A stretch of 11,315 nucleotides of DNA from Scytonema sp. UIC 10036. GTDB taxonomy: Bacteria; Cyanobacteriota; Cyanobacteriia; Cyanobacteriales; Nostocaceae. A model generated the notes under the pieces. The model was not told the origin of the DNA. It worked only from the letters and a program-made list of their open reading frames with translations, and ran no database searches. The translations under genes were made by a program, and so were the position numbers. Location: NCBI RefSeq assembly GCF_009725235.1, contig NZ_WJFC01000311.1, forward strand, positions 1 through 11,315, written 5' to 3'. Positions 1 through 6,151 of the stretch are shown piece by piece (positions within the stretch are counted from its first letter, which is position 1; the number at the start of each line of letters is the position of its first letter).

Positions 1-139
1 TAGGGATGGGTAAAAAATATTTGATACATGAATCATGACTTTTCAAACATCTTCTAAGTGGAAATTTAATTTCAAGTAATCTTTTGTTATAAAAAATCCT
101 TGCTTTTTTCCTAGAACTGTGTAAACATACAAAGATAAA

Positions 140-167
140 TTACGGTAAATCTACAAATTAACCGTAA
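140..167. promoter_or_regulatory. Inverted repeat, possible operator
   Basis: TTACGGT at 140-146 and ACCGTAA at 161-167 are perfect 7-bp inverted arms separated by 14 bp, about 200 bp upstream of the ssuB start. Spaced dyads like this can bind dimeric regulators, and LysR-type regulators commonly control sulfur-assimilation operons. No regulator is encoded nearby, and chance occurrence in AT-rich DNA is possible. Confidence 0.2.
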
Positions 168-230
168 ATTAAATTTCAAAGGATAACTTAACTATCACTC
201 CATCACATTAGTATGGAAGGACTGTTAAAT

Positions 231-258
231 TTCCAACCTCTTTAAAAAGTCGGGAATC
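231..258. repeat. Degraded copy of the 'CCGACTTCTTTAAG' palindromic repeat
   Basis: Reads as CCAACCTCTTTAAAAAGTCG followed by GGAATCT. It matches the layout of the intact 33-bp palindrome at 2635-2667 (a CCGACT-type arm, a CTTTAA centre, then AGTCGGG-ATCT), but the left arm has diverged so pairing is imperfect. It is likely an old copy of the same dispersed element. Confidence 0.5.
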
Positions 259-367
259 TAACTAACCTAACTCCAACAGGAAATCACTGATATCTATTTT
301 TAGTCATAACTAAACAGTAGCAATATTAATGTGATGATTAAAAGCTATTTATTCTGGAGGTTTTGAC

Positions 368-757
368 ATGAAATCCGAACACCATGGAATGCATTTAAGA
401 CTTGAAGGGTTGAGAAAGTCCTTTGGAATCAAAACAGTTTTGCAGGGCATTAATTTAGATATATTGCCAGGAGAATTTGTCGCGATCGTTGGTCGCAGTG
501 GCTGCGGTAAAAGTACAATGCTACACCTGATTGCTGGACTAGATTTGCCAAGTGCGGGAGGTATTTTTTTAAACGGTCAACAATCCCATCGGATTAGTCC
601 AGATATAAGAATGATGTTCCAGGATGCGCGTCTGTTACCTTGGCAACAGGTGCTGGCGAATGTGGAATTAGGCTTGTTGGGTTCCAATTCTAAAGTGTAT
701 GCACGGCAAACGGCTTTGCAAGTTTTGGATGCTGTAGGACTCCAAGACCAACGCTGA
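368..757 (+). pseudogene. ssuB: Truncated aliphatic-sulfonate ABC transporter ATPase (SsuB)
   Basis: This is the N-terminal 129 residues of an SsuB-type ATPase, which would energise sulfonate import at the inner membrane; the family is about 255 residues long. The Walker A motif GRSGCGKST is at residues 42-50 and the Q-loop MFQDARLLPW follows, with Q85. The reading frame then stops at 755-757 just after GLQDQR. The ABC signature (LSGGQ), Walker B aspartate/glutamate and H-loop are all missing, so the product cannot hydrolyse ATP as a normal ABC subunit. The start is well supported by GGAGG seven bases upstream. The next bases, in a different frame, encode the end of SsuC, so the 3' half was lost in a deletion and not by a point mutation. 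ssuB is preferred over the related tauB or ntrD-type ATPases because ssuC and ssuD sequence follows. Confidence 0.85.
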
Positions 758-951
758 TTGTGGCAGAGACAATTGCTGCTGATTCTGGAATTGGTTACAT
801 GGCGATGAATGCTAGAGAGTTTATGCAAACTGACGTGGTGGTATTGAGCATATTAATATATGCATTATTTGGTAAACTAGCAGATATTATTGCTAGGTCA
901 TTGGAAAATTACTGGTTGCAGTGGAACCCTAGTTATTTGAAAGCATCATAA
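751..951 (+). pseudogene. ssuC: 3' remnant of sulfonate ABC transporter permease (SsuC)
   Basis: From about 751 the frame reads TLIVAETIAADSGIGYM and continues through MNAREFMQTDVVV, ILIYALFGKLAD and a terminal LQWNPSYLK. This is the conserved C-terminal end of SsuC-type permeases: the last part of the EAA loop region plus the final membrane segment. Only about 65 of roughly 260 residues remain, so the permease cannot form a channel. A GTG at 760 could formally start a 63-residue peptide, but it lies inside the conserved protein sequence and has no ribosome-binding site of its own. It is joined directly to the truncated ssuB and followed 31 bp later by ssuD in the same direction, consistent with an original ssuB-(…)-ssuC-ssuD operon. 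Confidence 0.8.
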
Positions 952-982
952 AAAAGTTTTGTACACACTCTAAACAGGAATT

Positions 983-2152
983 ATGCAGCTACTTTGGTTT
1001 ATTCCCACACATGGAGAAGGACGTTATCTAGCCACTGCTATAGGTGGACGAGCAGTGAACTTTGATTACTGGAGACAGATTGCCCAAGCAGTGGATCATT
1101 TAGGTTTTGCAGGAGCATTGTTACCAACAGGTCGCTCCTGTGAAGATGCGTGGATTTTGGCATCAACATTAGTAACTCACACGAAAAGAATGCGCTTTTT
1201 GGTAGCGATTCGTCCTGGGTTGATGTCTCCAGGTGTAGCAGCAAGGATGGCAGCAACTTTTGACCGCATTTCTAACGGACGTTTGCTGATTAACGTTGTT
1301 ACAGGAGGCGATCCGGTAGAATTGGCGGGAGATGGTTTGCATCTAAGTCATGACGATCGCTACAGATTAACCGATGAATTTTTGACTGTGTGGCGACAAA
1401 TTATCGCTGGTGAAACTGCTAACTTTCAAGGCGACTATCTCAATATCGAGGAAGGTAAATTGTTATTTCCTCCGAGACAGAAACCGCATCCGCCTTTATG
1501 GTTTGGAGGTTCCTCGCCTATTGCCCAAAGTATTGCCGCTAAGCACGTAGACGTATACTTAACATGGGGTGAAACACCAGAACAAGTCGCCCAAAAAATT
1601 AGCCAGGTGCGGCGTTTGGCAGAACAAGAAGGGCGGACATTGAGGTTCGGGATTCGCTTGCATATAATTGTTCGAGAAACCGAAACTCAAGCTTGGGATG
1701 CAGCAAATGATTTGATTCGGTATGTGGATGCTAAAGCCATAGCCAAAGCTCAAAAAGCTTACGATCGCATGGATTCTGTTGGACAACGCCGGATGAGTCA
1801 ATTGCACAACAGTAGCCGAGAAGCCCTAGAAATTAGCCCAAATTTGTGGGCTGGTATTGGTTTGGTGAGAGGTGGTGCGGGAACTGCTTTAGTGGGAGAC
1901 CCCAAGACTGTTGCTGCTAGGATGCTGGAATATGTAGACTTGGGTATCGATACCTTCATCTTTTCTGGCTATCCTCATTTAGAAGAAGCTTATCGAGTTG
2001 CAGAACTCCTATTCCCCTATTTGCCCTTGGAGAATCTGCCAACTGTTGAAGAGCAACAGGTGTTAAGCCCATTTGGGGAGATAGTTGGTAATCAGGATTT
2101 TCCAAAACAAAAACAGCAGTCTAAAGAAAAAACAACGGCTACTGTAGATTGA
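983..2152 (+). CDS. ssuD: FMNH2-dependent alkanesulfonate monooxygenase
   Basis: Cytoplasmic flavin-dependent monooxygenase of the bacterial luciferase-like superfamily. It uses FMNH2 and O2 to cleave the C-S bond of alkanesulfonates, giving an aldehyde and sulfite for sulfur assimilation. The 389 residues compare with 381 for the E. coli enzyme, and the N-terminus [14 protein letters not shown] is typical. Residues important in E. coli SsuD are present with an offset of one: Cys53, Arg225 and His227 (in RLHIIV), Arg296 (in GLVRGG, the mobile loop) and Tyr330 (in FSGYPH). The extra C-terminal tail after about residue 365 is polar and Lys/Gln-rich. A weak AGGAA lies just upstream of the ATG. 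The frame is intact even though the transporter genes ahead of it are deleted, and no FMN reductase (ssuE) is visible. It may use a flavin reductase encoded elsewhere or be on its way to loss. Confidence 0.95.
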   Translation: MQLLWFIPTHGEGRYLATAIGGRAVNFDYWRQIAQAVDHLGFAGALLPTGRSCEDAWILASTLVTHTKRMRFLVAIRPGLMSPGVAARMAATFDRISNGRLLINVVTGGDPVELAGDGLHLSHDDRYRLTDEFLTVWRQIIAGETANFQGDYLNIEEGKLLFPPRQKPHPPLWFGGSSPIAQSIAAKHVDVYLTWGETPEQVAQKISQVRRLAEQEGRTLRFGIRLHIIVRETETQAWDAANDLIRYVDAKAIAKAQKAYDRMDSVGQRRMSQLHNSSREALEISPNLWAGIGLVRGGAGTALVGDPKTVAARMLEYVDLGIDTFIFSGYPHLEEAYRVAELLFPYLPLENLPTVEEQQVLSPFGEIVGNQDFPKQKQQSKEKTTATVD

Positions 2153-2183
2153 CTAAGTTAGTTTACCCCTGTTTTAGTGATAA

Positions 2184-2339
2184 CTGCAACCTCGCTGTGG
2201 ATTAAATGCAACTGAACCAATATATCAAGGATGCGTTGTTTTCGTCGCCCAAAAAGGTGAATGGGATGCAAAATATGGAGAATTTCGCTCCTTGACGGAG
2301 ATTGATGTAGGTTATCGTTTTTTGCGTGCAACTTTATAG
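2184..2339 (+). pseudogene. Unidentified ORF remnant
   Basis: An open frame without a start codon, bounded upstream by three consecutive stops (2175-2183) and ending at a TAG (2337-2339). It encodes about 51 residues with protein-like composition, including YQGCVVFVAQKGEWDAKYGE and RSLTEIDVGYRFLR. I do not recognise the family. The mix of charged and aromatic residues looks like a real former coding sequence and not random AT-rich DNA. It is in the same frame as, and directly in front of, the haemagglutinin-type fragment, although the two do not look like parts of one protein. It is probably the 3' end of a deleted gene. Confidence 0.35.
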
Positions 2340-2537
2340 TTAATAGGAGCATCCGGCGATGCTGGTAACATTGTAGTAACTACAGGTAACTTTCGAGTAG
2401 CAGATGGTGCAAACGTTATCGCCAGCACCTTTAACGATAGTAACGGTGGCGACATTACAATAAATGCCAATGCATTTGAAGCTTTGACTGGGCGGACAGG
2501 TGATAATGAGTCCGCGCACGCGACTTCGTTTGTGTAG
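2340..2537 (+). pseudogene. Fragment of a filamentous-haemagglutinin-type (two-partner secretion) exoprotein
   Basis: Without a start codon, this frame encodes about 65 residues beginning GASGDAGNIVVTTGNF, then RVADGANVIASTF, then SNGGDITINANAFEALTG, ending at TAG 2535-2537. The alternating pattern of GSGDAGNI-type turns, 'RVxDGAxIxAST' and 'NGGDxTxNA' is the repeat signature of large beta-helical haemagglutinin or exoprotein repeats that cyanobacteria carry in multi-kilobase genes, usually exported by a TpsB/ShlB partner. Only about two repeat turns remain. There is no signal peptide, no N-terminal TPS domain and no transporter gene nearby. The last dozen residues, from about GRTGDNESAHATSFV, drift away from the pattern. 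This is a non-functional relic. Confidence 0.7.
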
Positions 2538-2634
2538 TGTTTTTCCCAAATTGGGATGCTCCCCTAATTCATGAATTTTTCTGACGAATCACGAATTATT
2601 TAGTTACTTTAATTTGTGACAATTGGCTGTGTCC
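2538..2634. other. Non-coding spacer with overlapping short palindromes
   Basis: TCCCAA at 2544-2549 and TTGGGA at 2551-2556 form a palindrome, and GGGATGCTCCC at 2553-2563 overlaps it as an alternative small hairpin. Neither is followed by a convincing T-run. The rest is AT-rich with repeated GAATT/ACGAAT-like words and no gene. Confidence 0.4.
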
Positions 2635-2667
2635 AGATCCCCGACTTCTTTAAGCAGTCGGGGATCT
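2635..2667. repeat. 33-bp perfect palindromic repeat
   Basis: AGATCCCCGACT at 2635-2646 and AGTCGGGGATCT at 2656-2667 are perfect 12-bp inverted arms around a 9-base centre, TCTTTAAGC. It lies between the + strand gene relics and the 3' end of the - strand SDR gene, so transcripts from either side would form a strong hairpin. Neither side has a good T-run, so any terminator role would be imperfect. Two degraded relatives occur at 231-258 and 9898-9925, so this is a dispersed element and not a gene-specific site. Confidence 0.75.
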
Positions 2668-2687
2668 AAGTTTCATTTAAAAGCTAC

Positions 2688-3548
2688 TCAAAGCGCCAAT
2701 TCTTCTCGTAAAGACAAAGGTTCATACCCCAACGCAAAAGCTTCGGAACTATCTAAAGAAACATCAGAGGGTCTAGGGGCTGCCATTTTCACGTCTTGCT
2801 GTCGGCACGCCTTAATCTGACTGCTTGGCAGTTGAAACACCTCTGCCATCATTAAACCAAAATCATATCGCGAAATCCGCTCTTTTCCTCCTAAATGAAT
2901 GTATCCCTGTACCTTATCTAATGCCAATAACAACCCTTTCGCCGCAGTTCTTGCACTCACTGGAGTCCGAAATTCATCTATAAATAAATTTAAATCTTTT
3001 CCTTCTTTCAGAGTTTGAATAAAGGGTTGTATAAAACTTGTGGCTGTAGGTGTCGCCATACCAAACATCAATGGCATTCGGCAAACAGCTGTCATGGGAT
3101 AACGCTCTAACATACCTTTCTCAGCCATAACTTTATGTTCTCCATAAATGTTGACAGGAGAGACTGAGTCTGTTTCTTTATAAGGAGCATTTAAACCATC
3201 AAAAACTAGGTCTGTTGAAGTAAAAACACAAGGAATGGAAGCATCCGCACAAAGTCCGGAAATATTGCATGAAGCTTCTACGTTAATTGCATGGGATTCA
3301 TGAGGATGAGTTTGGCAAAAATTTGGTTGGGATTGTGCTGCAGTATGAATCACTGCTGTTGGTTTGATATCGCTAAAAACCTGCTTCAGCTCCTGAAAAT
3401 CTGTTAAGTTAACTTTTATAGTGGTTATACCAGGGATTTGTACAGAATGGGAAAAATAGGTTCCACAGACAACATATTCTTGTTTAGCTAACTGGCAAAG
3501 ATGCCAACCTAAAAAGCCGCTCGCTCCTGTAATTAACAGTTTTTTCAT
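2688..3548 (-). CDS. RmlD-like extended SDR: dTDP-4-dehydrorhamnose reductase / NAD-dependent epimerase family
   Basis: An oxidoreductase of the extended short-chain dehydrogenase superfamily, 286 residues, cytosolic. The N-terminal Rossmann fold has the glycine-rich dinucleotide motif TGASGFLG (residues 7-14). VIHTAAQS (67-73) is the conserved 'hxAA' segment, and FTSTDLVFDG (109-118) supplies the catalytic Ser/Thr. YGEHK (135-139) carries the catalytic Tyr135 and Lys139. The DEFRTP segment (191-196) and RPSDVSLD (259-266) are characteristic of the RmlD substrate-binding domain. The family usually reduces or epimerises nucleotide-sugars such as dTDP-4-keto-rhamnose for polysaccharide or cell-wall sugars. 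The actual substrate here is unknown, because no rmlA/B/C genes are next to it. The ATG at 3548 immediately precedes the fold and fits the family; no strong Shine-Dalgarno is seen. Confidence 0.85.
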   Translation of the reverse strand: MKKLLITGASGFLGWHLCQLAKQEYVVCGTYFSHSVQIPGITTIKVNLTDFQELKQVFSDIKPTAVIHTAAQSQPNFCQTHPHESHAINVEASCNISGLCADASIPCVFTSTDLVFDGLNAPYKETDSVSPVNIYGEHKVMAEKGMLERYPMTAVCRMPLMFGMATPTATSFIQPFIQTLKEGKDLNLFIDEFRTPVSARTAAKGLLLALDKVQGYIHLGGKERISRYDFGLMMAEVFQLPSSQIKACRQQDVKMAAPRPSDVSLDSSEAFALGYEPLSLREELAL

Positions 3549-3640
3549 ATTTGTAAAATTTCTGTATTGAGAGAATTATATGAACCTCAGTTAAATTTTT
3601 AGCAAAGTTCTTCTATCAACATCCCATAATACTAATTTCC

Positions 3641-3724
3641 GATCTACCTTAGGTTTAGTAGGTCAACCAAAACAAGTTCAACAACCATCGAACCCGGTAT
3701 TGCGTACACCACCGGGTTTTTTAT
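3641..3724 (+). ncRNA. Candidate small RNA ending at an intrinsic terminator
   Basis: There is no + strand gene upstream of the good terminator at 3691-3722; both flanking genes run on the other strand. A possible -10 element (TAATAC, 3627-3632) lies about 10 bp ahead of a 7-bp stem, GATCTAC 3641-3647 with GTAGGTC 3658-3664 (one G-U pair). An unstructured A/C-rich linker follows (CAACCAAAACAAGTTCAACA), then the terminator hairpin. This gives an about 85-nt transcript with the usual bacterial sRNA plan of 5' stem, open single-stranded seed and 3' terminator. No clear -35 is visible. I could not match it to a named cyanobacterial RNA family. Alternatively it is the tail of a deleted gene. Confidence 0.35.
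3691..3722 (+). terminator. Intrinsic terminator on the + strand
   Basis: AACCCGGT (3691-3698) pairs perfectly with ACCGGGTT (3711-3718) across a 12-base loop, and the T-run at 3717-3722 follows. Read from the - strand the same hairpin is not followed by T residues, so it is oriented to stop + strand transcription, where no protein gene is present. Confidence 0.75.
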
Positions 3725-3764
3725 TTAAGTAAGTTAGCACAATTAAAGTTTACCAGTCAGGATT

Positions 3765-3852
3765 GTCATTAGTCATTGGTCATTGGTCATTAGTGAAGGA
3801 GAAACCAATGCCCTTTTGCCCAATGCCCAATGCCCTTTTGCCCAATGCCCAA
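3765..3852. repeat. Two opposed heptanucleotide arrays next to the ispH stop
   Basis: Four units of GTCATTA/GTCATTG lie at 3765-3792. After a 13-bp spacer, an array built on CAATGCC/CCAATGC and CTTTTGC heptamers runs from 3806 to 3852. The second array read in reverse (GGGCATTGGGCATTGG) resembles the first (GTCATTGGTCATTGG), so the pair forms an imperfect inverted repeat. The second array ends three bases from the stop codon of ispH (3856-3858). Short tandem heptamers of this sort are common in heterocystous cyanobacteria. Confidence 0.8.
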
Positions 3853-3855
3853 CCC

Positions 3856-5064
3856 TTACACAACAACGGCTGTCGTCTTAAATTCAAAAATCTTTTCAAT
3901 CACGTCTTCTACCACCTTATCCGGTGTAGAGGCACCAGAGGTAATTCCTACTACTATTTTCCCATCTGGTAACCAATTTTCTGCGATCGCTAATTGCCCA
4001 TTGAGTTCTCTATGTTCTATTTTGTTGCCCGATAAAAGCCGTGCAACACTATCAACATGATACGAGACAATTCCTTTTTGAACGGCTATTTGTTGCAATT
4101 GAGTGGTATTCGATGAATTAAACCCACCAATCACTATCATTAAATCCAGTTTTTGTTCCACCAACTCCAACATCGCATCTTGACGTTCTTGAGTTGCGTC
4201 ACAAATGGTGTTGAAACTTTGGAAGTGCCGATCTAACTCAGTCGGTCCATATTTTTTCATCATAATATGCTCAAACAGTTTTCCGATTTGCTCGGTTTCA
4301 CTTTTGAGCATGGTGGTTTGATTCGCAATACCCACCCGTTCTAAGTCTTCATCGGGGTCAAAACCTGGAGAACAAGCTTTACTAAATTTTGCTAAAAATT
4401 CTTCACGGTTGCCACCATGGAGAATATAGTTAGCCACATACTCAGCTTCACCCATATTCAGCACTATTAAATATTTACCAGCAAAAGAACTGGTTGCAAC
4501 TGTTTCTTCGTGCTTGTATTTACCGTGAATGATGGAAGTGTACTCGCCTTTTTTGTGCTTTTCAACAGTATTCCAAACTTTAGACACCCAGGGACAAGTT
4601 GTATCGACTATTTTACAACCCTTGTCGTTGAGGATTTGCATTTCTTGAACGCTTGCCCCAAAAGCAGGTAAGATGACCACATCGCCAGAATTCACAACAG
4701 AAAAGTCTTTTTTGGTTCCGTCTACGGGAATAAATTTTACTTCCATCTCCTGCATGCGTTGGTTCACAGAGGGATTGTGAATAATCTCGTTAGTGATCCA
4801 AATGTGTTCCGTGGGAAAATGCGTGCGGGTTTCATAAGCCATCGCCACGGCACGTTCTACACCCCAACAAAAACCAAATGCTTGAGCCAGGTAGATGGTA
4901 ACATCTCCACGAGTGAGGGTGTAATTACTGTTGCGAATTTCCTGAATCAATTGGCTCTGATACTCTGACTGTAACTGTGTGGCGACTTCTGCTTGATGAC
5001 CAAACCCTTTACGATGGTAGTTTTCTGAATGCTGTAGAGAACGTTTAAAAGCTTTGGTATCCAT
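3856..5064 (-). CDS. ispH: 4-hydroxy-3-methylbut-2-enyl diphosphate reductase
   Basis: Iron-sulfur enzyme of the last step of the MEP pathway. It reductively dehydroxylates HMBPP to IPP and DMAPP, the precursors of carotenoids, chlorophyll phytol tails and quinones, in the cytosol. The three cluster-ligating cysteines are Cys66 ([10 protein letters not shown]), Cys157 (DTTCPWV) and Cys288 (NTICDATQ). Active-site histidines sit in NEIIHN (His96) and HGKYKHEE (residues 180-187), and the substrate-binding GGFNSSNT (313-320) and ITSGASTP (374-381) are present. The 402-residue length, with an N-terminal extension of about 55 residues and an insertion around residues 215-280, is typical of cyanobacterial and plant enzymes; the E. 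coli form has about 316. The ATG at 5064 is preceded by a weak AAAGAAAG. It is transcribed alone as far as can be seen; no hairpin with a T-run follows on its strand. Confidence 0.96.
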   Translation of the reverse strand: MDTKAFKRSLQHSENYHRKGFGHQAEVATQLQSEYQSQLIQEIRNSNYTLTRGDVTIYLAQAFGFCWGVERAVAMAYETRTHFPTEHIWITNEIIHNPSVNQRMQEMEVKFIPVDGTKKDFSVVNSGDVVILPAFGASVQEMQILNDKGCKIVDTTCPWVSKVWNTVEKHKKGEYTSIIHGKYKHEETVATSSFAGKYLIVLNMGEAEYVANYILHGGNREEFLAKFSKACSPGFDPDEDLERVGIANQTTMLKSETEQIGKLFEHIMMKKYGPTELDRHFQSFNTICDATQERQDAMLELVEQKLDLMIVIGGFNSSNTTQLQQIAVQKGIVSYHVDSVARLLSGNKIEHRELNGQLAIAENWLPDGKIVVGITSGASTPDKVVEDVIEKIFEFKTTAVVV

Positions 5065-5187
5065 TGTCTTTCTTTTAAATTGTCATTTATTATTTTCCCT
5101 TGCAAAGAGGTGAATTGAACGCATCGAGCTAAATGCTTGAGATGTAGAGCAGTCCCCAATGGAAAAATTCATCTCGATCTTGAAAAT

Positions 5188-5228
5188 CCCTCTTCCTCTA
5201 CCCTAACTCCCTACCCCTACTCCCACTC
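5188..5228. repeat. Pyrimidine-rich CCCTA/CTCC degenerate repeat tract
   Basis: The + strand is almost purely C/T with a few A residues, made of imperfect CCCTAACTCC, CTACCCCTA and CTCCCACTCC words. It sits between the ispH promoter region and the 3' end of the hydrolase gene, immediately past the stop the hydrolase would use if its frameshift were corrected (5229-5231). It is probably a decayed simple repeat with no visible function. Confidence 0.4.
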
Positions 5229-5247
5229 CTATCGTAATTCTATTTCA

Positions 5248-6069
5248 CTATATAACTGTATAGCAGAACTCCACACCAATAACTTGCTGGCTCAGGTGTA
5301 ACCCATCAGTACTGAGTTCGGGACGCAGATTGCCTTGGCTGTTAGCAAATAATGGATATAAATCTAAATACTTGACACCTTCTTGTTTGGCTATGTCTTC
5401 TAGTTGCTGATTTAACTGGCGAATGCGACTGTTAGGAATCGCTAACAGTTTTTCTTTGCCTTGCCAAGTGACTTGTTCGACTCCATGGGGTAAAATCGAC
5501 TGCACTACAATTTGCGCTGTTGGATGACTCTTTCGCAAGTAGCGCACGATTTGCTGCTGATTCTCTAAAATTGTCTCATCGCTAACCCCTCGAATGAGGT
5601 CATTAATACCAATCATGACAAAAATTGTCTCTGGATTGGTGGAGTTGAATAAATCCAACCTTTTTAATAATCCTGTTGTTTTTTCTCCGGAAATCCCCTG
5701 ATTTAGCCAAATTCTGTCTTTGGGTAATAACTCTGAAGGAAACCACAGACTGAGAGAATCTCCCGCCAGTATTGTCAAACGCGGCGGTTTTTTTTCGGCT
5801 GCTACTTTGGCTTCTTGTTTGAGAACGTCTACCCATTCTGGGTAACTGAGTTGGTGACGCGCTCCCAATTTAGGGACTACAGGTGAGGTAGCGGCTTGAG
5901 CTTTGGCTTGAGTGTGTGGGTTGATTGTACTGGGATTGGGAATTATCCCAAAAAAATCAGTCCATTCCTGCTGTCGGGCAATCAGCAGAGCGATCGCAAA
6001 AATTAAAATGAAGTTGGTTGCCAGGGATAGACGCGCCCAGATAGGAAAGGTTTTTGCAGGAGTGTTCAC
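5248..6069 (-). CDS. Membrane-anchored SGNH/GDSL-family hydrolase (C-terminus frameshifted)
   Basis: A probable esterase, lipase or acylhydrolase of the SGNH superfamily; the substrate is unknown. Residues 15-32 (LSLATNFILIFAIALLIA) form a single N-terminal membrane anchor. A Pro/Ala-rich linker (about 42-70) then precedes a periplasmic catalytic domain. The SGNH blocks are all present: GDS at 103-105 with nucleophile Ser105, GISG at 125-128, GIND at 154-157 with Asn156, and DGLH at 255-258 with Asp255 and His258. After SQQ (260-262) the frame reads VIGVEFCYTVI and stops. Shifting frame after 5278 and skipping the single base at 5277 gives VWSSAIQLYSEIELR and a stop at 5229-5231. That matches the usual GYxVW... 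final helix, so a -2 or +1 indel has altered only the tail. The start is a GTG with no Shine-Dalgarno, because a heptamer array lies directly upstream. Catalysis could survive. Confidence 0.8.
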   Translation of the reverse strand: MNTPAKTFPIWARLSLATNFILIFAIALLIARQQEWTDFFGIIPNPSTINPHTQAKAQAATSPVVPKLGARHQLSYPEWVDVLKQEAKVAAEKKPPRLTILAGDSLSLWFPSELLPKDRIWLNQGISGEKTTGLLKRLDLFNSTNPETIFVMIGINDLIRGVSDETILENQQQIVRYLRKSHPTAQIVVQSILPHGVEQVTWQGKEKLLAIPNSRIRQLNQQLEDIAKQEGVKYLDLYPLFANSQGNLRPELSTDGLHLSQQVIGVEFCYTVI

Positions 6070-6077
6070 GACTAAAA

Positions 6078-6151
6078 ATTATGAATTATGAATTGTGAAT
6101 TCTGAAACTTTATAAGTTATAATTCATAATTCATAATTCATAATTCATAAT
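6078..6151. repeat. Opposed ATTATGA / TCATAAT heptamer arrays overlapping the amt stop
   Basis: Four units (ATTATGA twice, ATTGTGA, ATTCTGA) occupy 6078-6105, and four perfect TCATAAT units occupy 6124-6151. The two are reverse complements, so the 75-bp gap between the hydrolase and the amt gene can fold into one hairpin. The last TCATAAT unit (6145-6151) supplies the end of the amt coding sequence: its stop codon (6145-6147), its final leucine codon and one base of the Glu codon. The first unit begins nine bases upstream of the hydrolase start. The structure could act as a terminator for amt, but on this evidence it is first of all a repeat. Confidence 0.85.

Larger units (their letters stand above)
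1..367. other. Non-coding leader upstream of the ssu remnant
   Basis: AT-rich sequence in which I see no gene on either strand. It presumably carries the promoter of the ssu locus, but no clean -35/-10 pair stands out. It contains a 7-bp inverted repeat (140-167) and a degraded copy of a dispersed palindromic repeat (231-258), both listed separately. It ends in a strong Shine-Dalgarno, GGAGG at 356-360, seven bases before the ATG at 368. A normal translation signal therefore survives in front of what is now a broken gene. Confidence 0.6.

Noticed and set aside
368..951. A genuine short ABC ATPase plus a small membrane protein
   Set aside because: Both pieces match only parts of known families, and the ATPase lacks its signature motif and Walker B, so a deletion is the simpler reading.
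2158..2549. Two - strand open frames of 64 and 69 residues
   Set aside because: They are antisense to the exoprotein and unidentified remnants, have Cys/Ser-rich compositions unlike real proteins and no ribosome-binding sites.
2623..2820. + strand open frame of 65 residues over the palindrome and the SDR 3' end
   Set aside because: It is mostly antisense to the well-supported SDR gene and begins in the palindromic repeat region.
3763..4060. + strand open frames starting in the heptamer arrays
   Set aside because: They consist of repeat-derived peptide followed by antisense ispH sequence.
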